From contig JAIVHO010000049.1 of the NCBI GenBank assembly GCA_020201035.1, positions 2,921-35,040 of the forward strand: a stretch of DNA of 32,120 nucleotides, in the 5' to 3' direction. The stretch's first letter is position 1. Each line of letters opens with the position of its first letter. This document shows, in pieces, positions 29,824 to 32,120 of this stretch. Under the pieces are notes generated by a model that was given only the letters and a program-made list of their open reading frames with translations, did not search any database and had not been told where the DNA came from. Both the position numbers and the translations under genes were made by a program. This DNA comes from Bacteroidales bacterium. Its GTDB lineage: Bacteria > Bacteroidota > Bacteroidia > Bacteroidales > VadinHA17.

Positions 29824-32120
29824 TTAAAACGAAAACAGGATAAAAAGAGCCAGTGTCCGTGGCAGGGCCTCGGCATGGATGCCCAGCGGATCCGTTTCCC
29901 CTGTATCCACAAGGGTAAGGTTAGAATATTTAATGTTTTCCGTATCAAAAATATTCAGAAGAGAGAGTCCGGCATCAAACCTGTATTTATCCCGTGACAA
30001 CCTGTACATCACTGACATATCCAATCTGTTATACGGTATAACCAGGGGATCACCATCTTCTGAAAGATAGGGATAGAGAAATCCGGAACCATAAACCCAG
30101 CTGCCACTCAAATATAGCGGGTCAATATCGGCAAGGAGTGCAATCTTCAGTTCGTGCCTCTGATCATGGAGTGCGCTTCTGAAAATATCATCCTCAAACC
30201 AGGGGAAATATTCCGTTGACCTGCCAAGTGAATAGGAAAGCCATAACTGATGTTTCAGTATATCGATCCGGGCTGAGAGATCTGCACCATAACTCCTGCC
30301 CTCTCCTGTGTAAGCTTCACGCGCACCATCCTCCTGAAGATATCTTGTTATTCCGTTTATCGTTTTATAATATCCTTCAGCAGACACCATAAATGAAGAT
30401 GAATTGTAACTTACTCCAGCCAGATAATGGTTTGAAGACAGTACCTTAACCTCATGATCATCAGCAATGGTCCACAGATACCTCAGGTTTCCGCTCTCAT
30501 CAAGAGATGATGCGGGTGCCATAAACTGAGTATACCGGCCCGCCGCAAGATTAAAACCAAAATTGCCCGCAAACCGCCACTTAAAGGATACTCTGGGCTG
30601 AAAAAATATCTTTCCCATTAAGCCGGAATGATCAACCCGCAGACCGGGCTTTACAACAATCCCTTCGGCCGGGGTAATAATATCCGTTAAATAGAATGAT
30701 GATATCAGGTTATGGTCAGGCTGACCACTGATTGTAACCCCCGCTGTATCCTCCCTGAAGTCAAGAGTATTAAATGTAACTCCCGCCCCTGCTTCCAGCG
30801 AATGGATTCCAGGAATATTAAAAGTATTATCAATCCTTACCTCTGATTCAGCGAGGGCTGTTGCAGTTCCGTAGTCAAATATATAGCCTGTACCTGAACC
30901 TATCGCTCCTCCGTTACCTCCTGGCGGAATAAGCCTTTCCACACTTCTGAAATCAGACGTTACGGCATTTAACCCTGAGTATGAAACGGTAGCCCTGGTA
31001 ATATGCCCTCTCCCCCACCTGGTGCCGGCATAGAGTGAGGCTCCATGCTGCAGGCTCTCTTCTGCCTCTGATGCTGTTGTGATATTGAACATGCTCTCCT
31101 GCGTGGCCCTGTAGGAGAAGTTATCACCACCGGCATATAAACTGAGATACCAGTTAAAGTTATTTCCCGGATCACCTGAAACTTTCAGGTTGAAATCCCG
31201 GAACAGGTAATCGGGTTGAACGGTTAGCCCCGTAAAGCCGCCTACAGACTTGCTTCCCGGTCCCCTTTCTGTTATCATTGACAGTGTTGAAGAGCTGTAG
31301 AGATCATAATATGTCTGCCTGAATGCCATGGCCACAGAGTGGCTGTTCCCCACAGGCACACTAAGATAGCCGTTCAGGGTAAGGTTGTTTACCATCAGTT
31401 TTACATCAGGTGACTCCCTTGCTCCCTCTACACCCGTTATATCCACTATTCCACCTACCCTGCCGCCATAATAGGAGTCATATCCTCCTTTCAGCACTCT
31501 TATATCCTTTGCCATAAACGGGTTAACAGAGCTGATGTTTTCATTAAAGTTTTTAAGTCCGAAAATGGTAAACCTGTCAAAGAGAAGCCGGCTCTGACCT
31601 TCATAGCTACCCCATATTATCAGATCATTTGACAGTTCACCTGAAGCAGTGATCCCCGGCTGAAGTCTCAACAGGTTAAATACCGAGTTATCACCGTTAC
31701 CAGGGAGATACCTGGCCACTATATGGTTGAGCTTTAATTCACCGGCATCCTGATTTCCCTGCACCGACATGGATGCTATGCCGCTTCTGACAACCACCTC
31801 CTCAATAGCTATATTCTGAGGGTCAAGCAATAGGTCAAGGTCGCTGCTCCCCTGCAGCATAGTATCAAGATTATGATACCCCAGATATGATACTGATATA
31901 CTATAGGGAGGCTCACTCCTTGTGGTTAAGGAAAACTGACCCATAAAATCGGTGACTATCCATTTCCCCTCTGTATTGATATGTGAAAAGGGCAGTGACT
32001 CCCCTGTTTGTCTGTCGCGTACCCTTCCCGCAACAATATAGAGGGGCCGTGATGCACTCCCCGTTCTTTCAAAGATCACAAATACATTACCTATCACCCT
32101 GTAATCCAAAGGGCAATTGC
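29824..32120 (-). CDS. TonB-dependent receptor, N-terminus outside the window
   Basis: The minus-strand frame is open to the window end, giving at least 765 residues; the signal peptide is missing. The visible N-terminus (LDYRVIGNVFVIFE) looks like the end of an STN domain, followed by a carboxypeptidase-regulatory-like fold (GRVRDRQTGESLPFSHIN, ISVSYLGYH), then a plug (EEVVVRSGIASM, LLRLQPGITASGELSNDLII, GGYDSYYGGRVGGIVDI) and a 22-strand-type barrel ending in the aromatic tail LALFILFSF. Such receptors import siderophores, cobalamin or glycans using TonB energy. No SusD partner is present at the 3' side, so a SusCD glycan system is unlikely on this side; substrate unknown. It converges on the FVNYVRDR gene. 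Confidence 0.93.
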   Translation of the reverse strand, partial: NCPLDYRVIGNVFVIFERTGSASRPLYIVAGRVRDRQTGESLPFSHINTEGKWIVTDFMGQFSLTTRSEPPYSISVSYLGYHNLDTMLQGSSDLDLLLDPQNIAIEEVVVRSGIASMSVQGNQDAGELKLNHIVARYLPGNGDNSVFNLLRLQPGITASGELSNDLIIWGSYEGQSRLLFDRFTIFGLKNFNENISSVNPFMAKDIRVLKGGYDSYYGGRVGGIVDITGVEGARESPDVKLMVNNLTLNGYLSVPVGNSHSVAMAFRQTYYDLYSSSTLSMITERGPGSKSVGGFTGLTVQPDYLFRDFNLKVSGDPGNNFNWYLSLYAGGDNFSYRATQESMFNITTASEAEESLQHGASLYAGTRWGRGHITRATVSYSGLNAVTSDFRSVERLIPPGGNGGAIGSGTGYIFDYGTATALAESEVRIDNTFNIPGIHSLEAGAGVTFNTLDFREDTAGVTISGQPDHNLISSFYLTDIITPAEGIVVKPGLRVDHSGLMGKIFFQPRVSFKWRFAGNFGFNLAAGRYTQFMAPASSLDESGNLRYLWTIADDHEVKVLSSNHYLAGVSYNSSSFMVSAEGYYKTINGITRYLQEDGAREAYTGEGRSYGADLSARIDILKHQLWLSYSLGRSTEYFPWFEDDIFRSALHDQRHELKIALLADIDPLYLSGSWVYGSGFLYPYLSEDGDPLVIPYNRLDMSVMYRLSRDKYRFDAGLSLLNIFDTENIKYSNLTLVDTGETDPLGIHAEALPRTLALFILFSF

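Noticed and set aside
29824-32120. SusC/SusD-type glycan utilisation locus
   Set aside because: The receptor is small and its 3' neighbour is convergent and unrelated; no SusD or glycoside hydrolase gene is present in the window.

Overview
The window looks like chromosomal DNA of a Bacteroidota member, probably order Bacteroidales in the broad sense. The evidence is a type IX secretion component with its C-terminal sorting-type domain, several promoters of the Bacteroidota form TTG-N19..21-TAnnTTTG, a TonB-dependent receptor with an STN/carboxypeptidase-regulatory N-terminus, a GH3 family enzyme, and the cluster ftsX / DUF3098 / uppP / truB / queA that recurs in this phylum. No phage, plasmid, insertion sequence or CRISPR locus is visible.

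Layout. 1-585: amino end of a large secreted surface protein (minus strand, cut by the window edge, apparently a non-ATG start). 586-1261: no convincing gene, one hairpin. 1262-5007: minus-strand housekeeping run ftsX, DUF3098, uppP, truB, queA. 5158-6177: ilvE with its own promoter and terminator. 6247-12575: two related class III adenylate cyclases on the minus strand flank a plus-strand pair, rdgB and a porZ-like T9SS beta-propeller gene. 12681-15747: recO, a GH3 family enzyme and a deoxynucleoside kinase. 15767-16020: a 43-bp tandem repeat array. 16087-18900: secreted M16 zinc protease. 18998-19087: three REP-like palindromes. 19161-20156: adenosine-kinase-like PfkB sugar kinase. 20247-20320: tRNA-Asn followed by a strong terminator. 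20366-22993: minus-strand operon of two secreted CotH-like paralogues and a DUF4956 membrane protein. 23121-25084: rhomboid protease, a small unknown protein and a Gfo/Idh/MocA oxidoreductase. 25199-25497: probable decayed gene. 25721-28249: PspC / PadR / PspC envelope-stress-type operon with a clear promoter and terminator. 28484-29755: secreted protein with an FVNYVRDR motif and a probable beta-barrel. 29824-32120: TonB-dependent receptor, N-terminus outside the window.

Most interesting biology. (1) Both cyclases carry a C-terminal HD-hydrolase-type domain. The soluble one keeps all expected HD metal ligands. The membrane-anchored one, which also has a Y_Y_Y sensor domain, has lost them while keeping a complete cyclase site. 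This suggests a paired cyclic-nucleotide circuit in which one protein could make and remove a nucleotide and its paralogue senses the envelope side and only makes it. (2) The CotH-like/CotH-like/DUF4956 operon looks like an envelope kinase-like system whose first copy has lost its C-terminus. (3) Short tandem duplications sit at or directly after the stop codons of four different genes, the largest being a 43-bp array with an alternating A/B higher-order structure.

Starts were moved from the longest open frame to the more likely codon for queA, truB, ftsX, cyclase 2, recO, the M16 protease, the PfkB kinase and both CotH-like genes; the reason is given in each entry. All family names come from reading motifs by eye, not from a database search.
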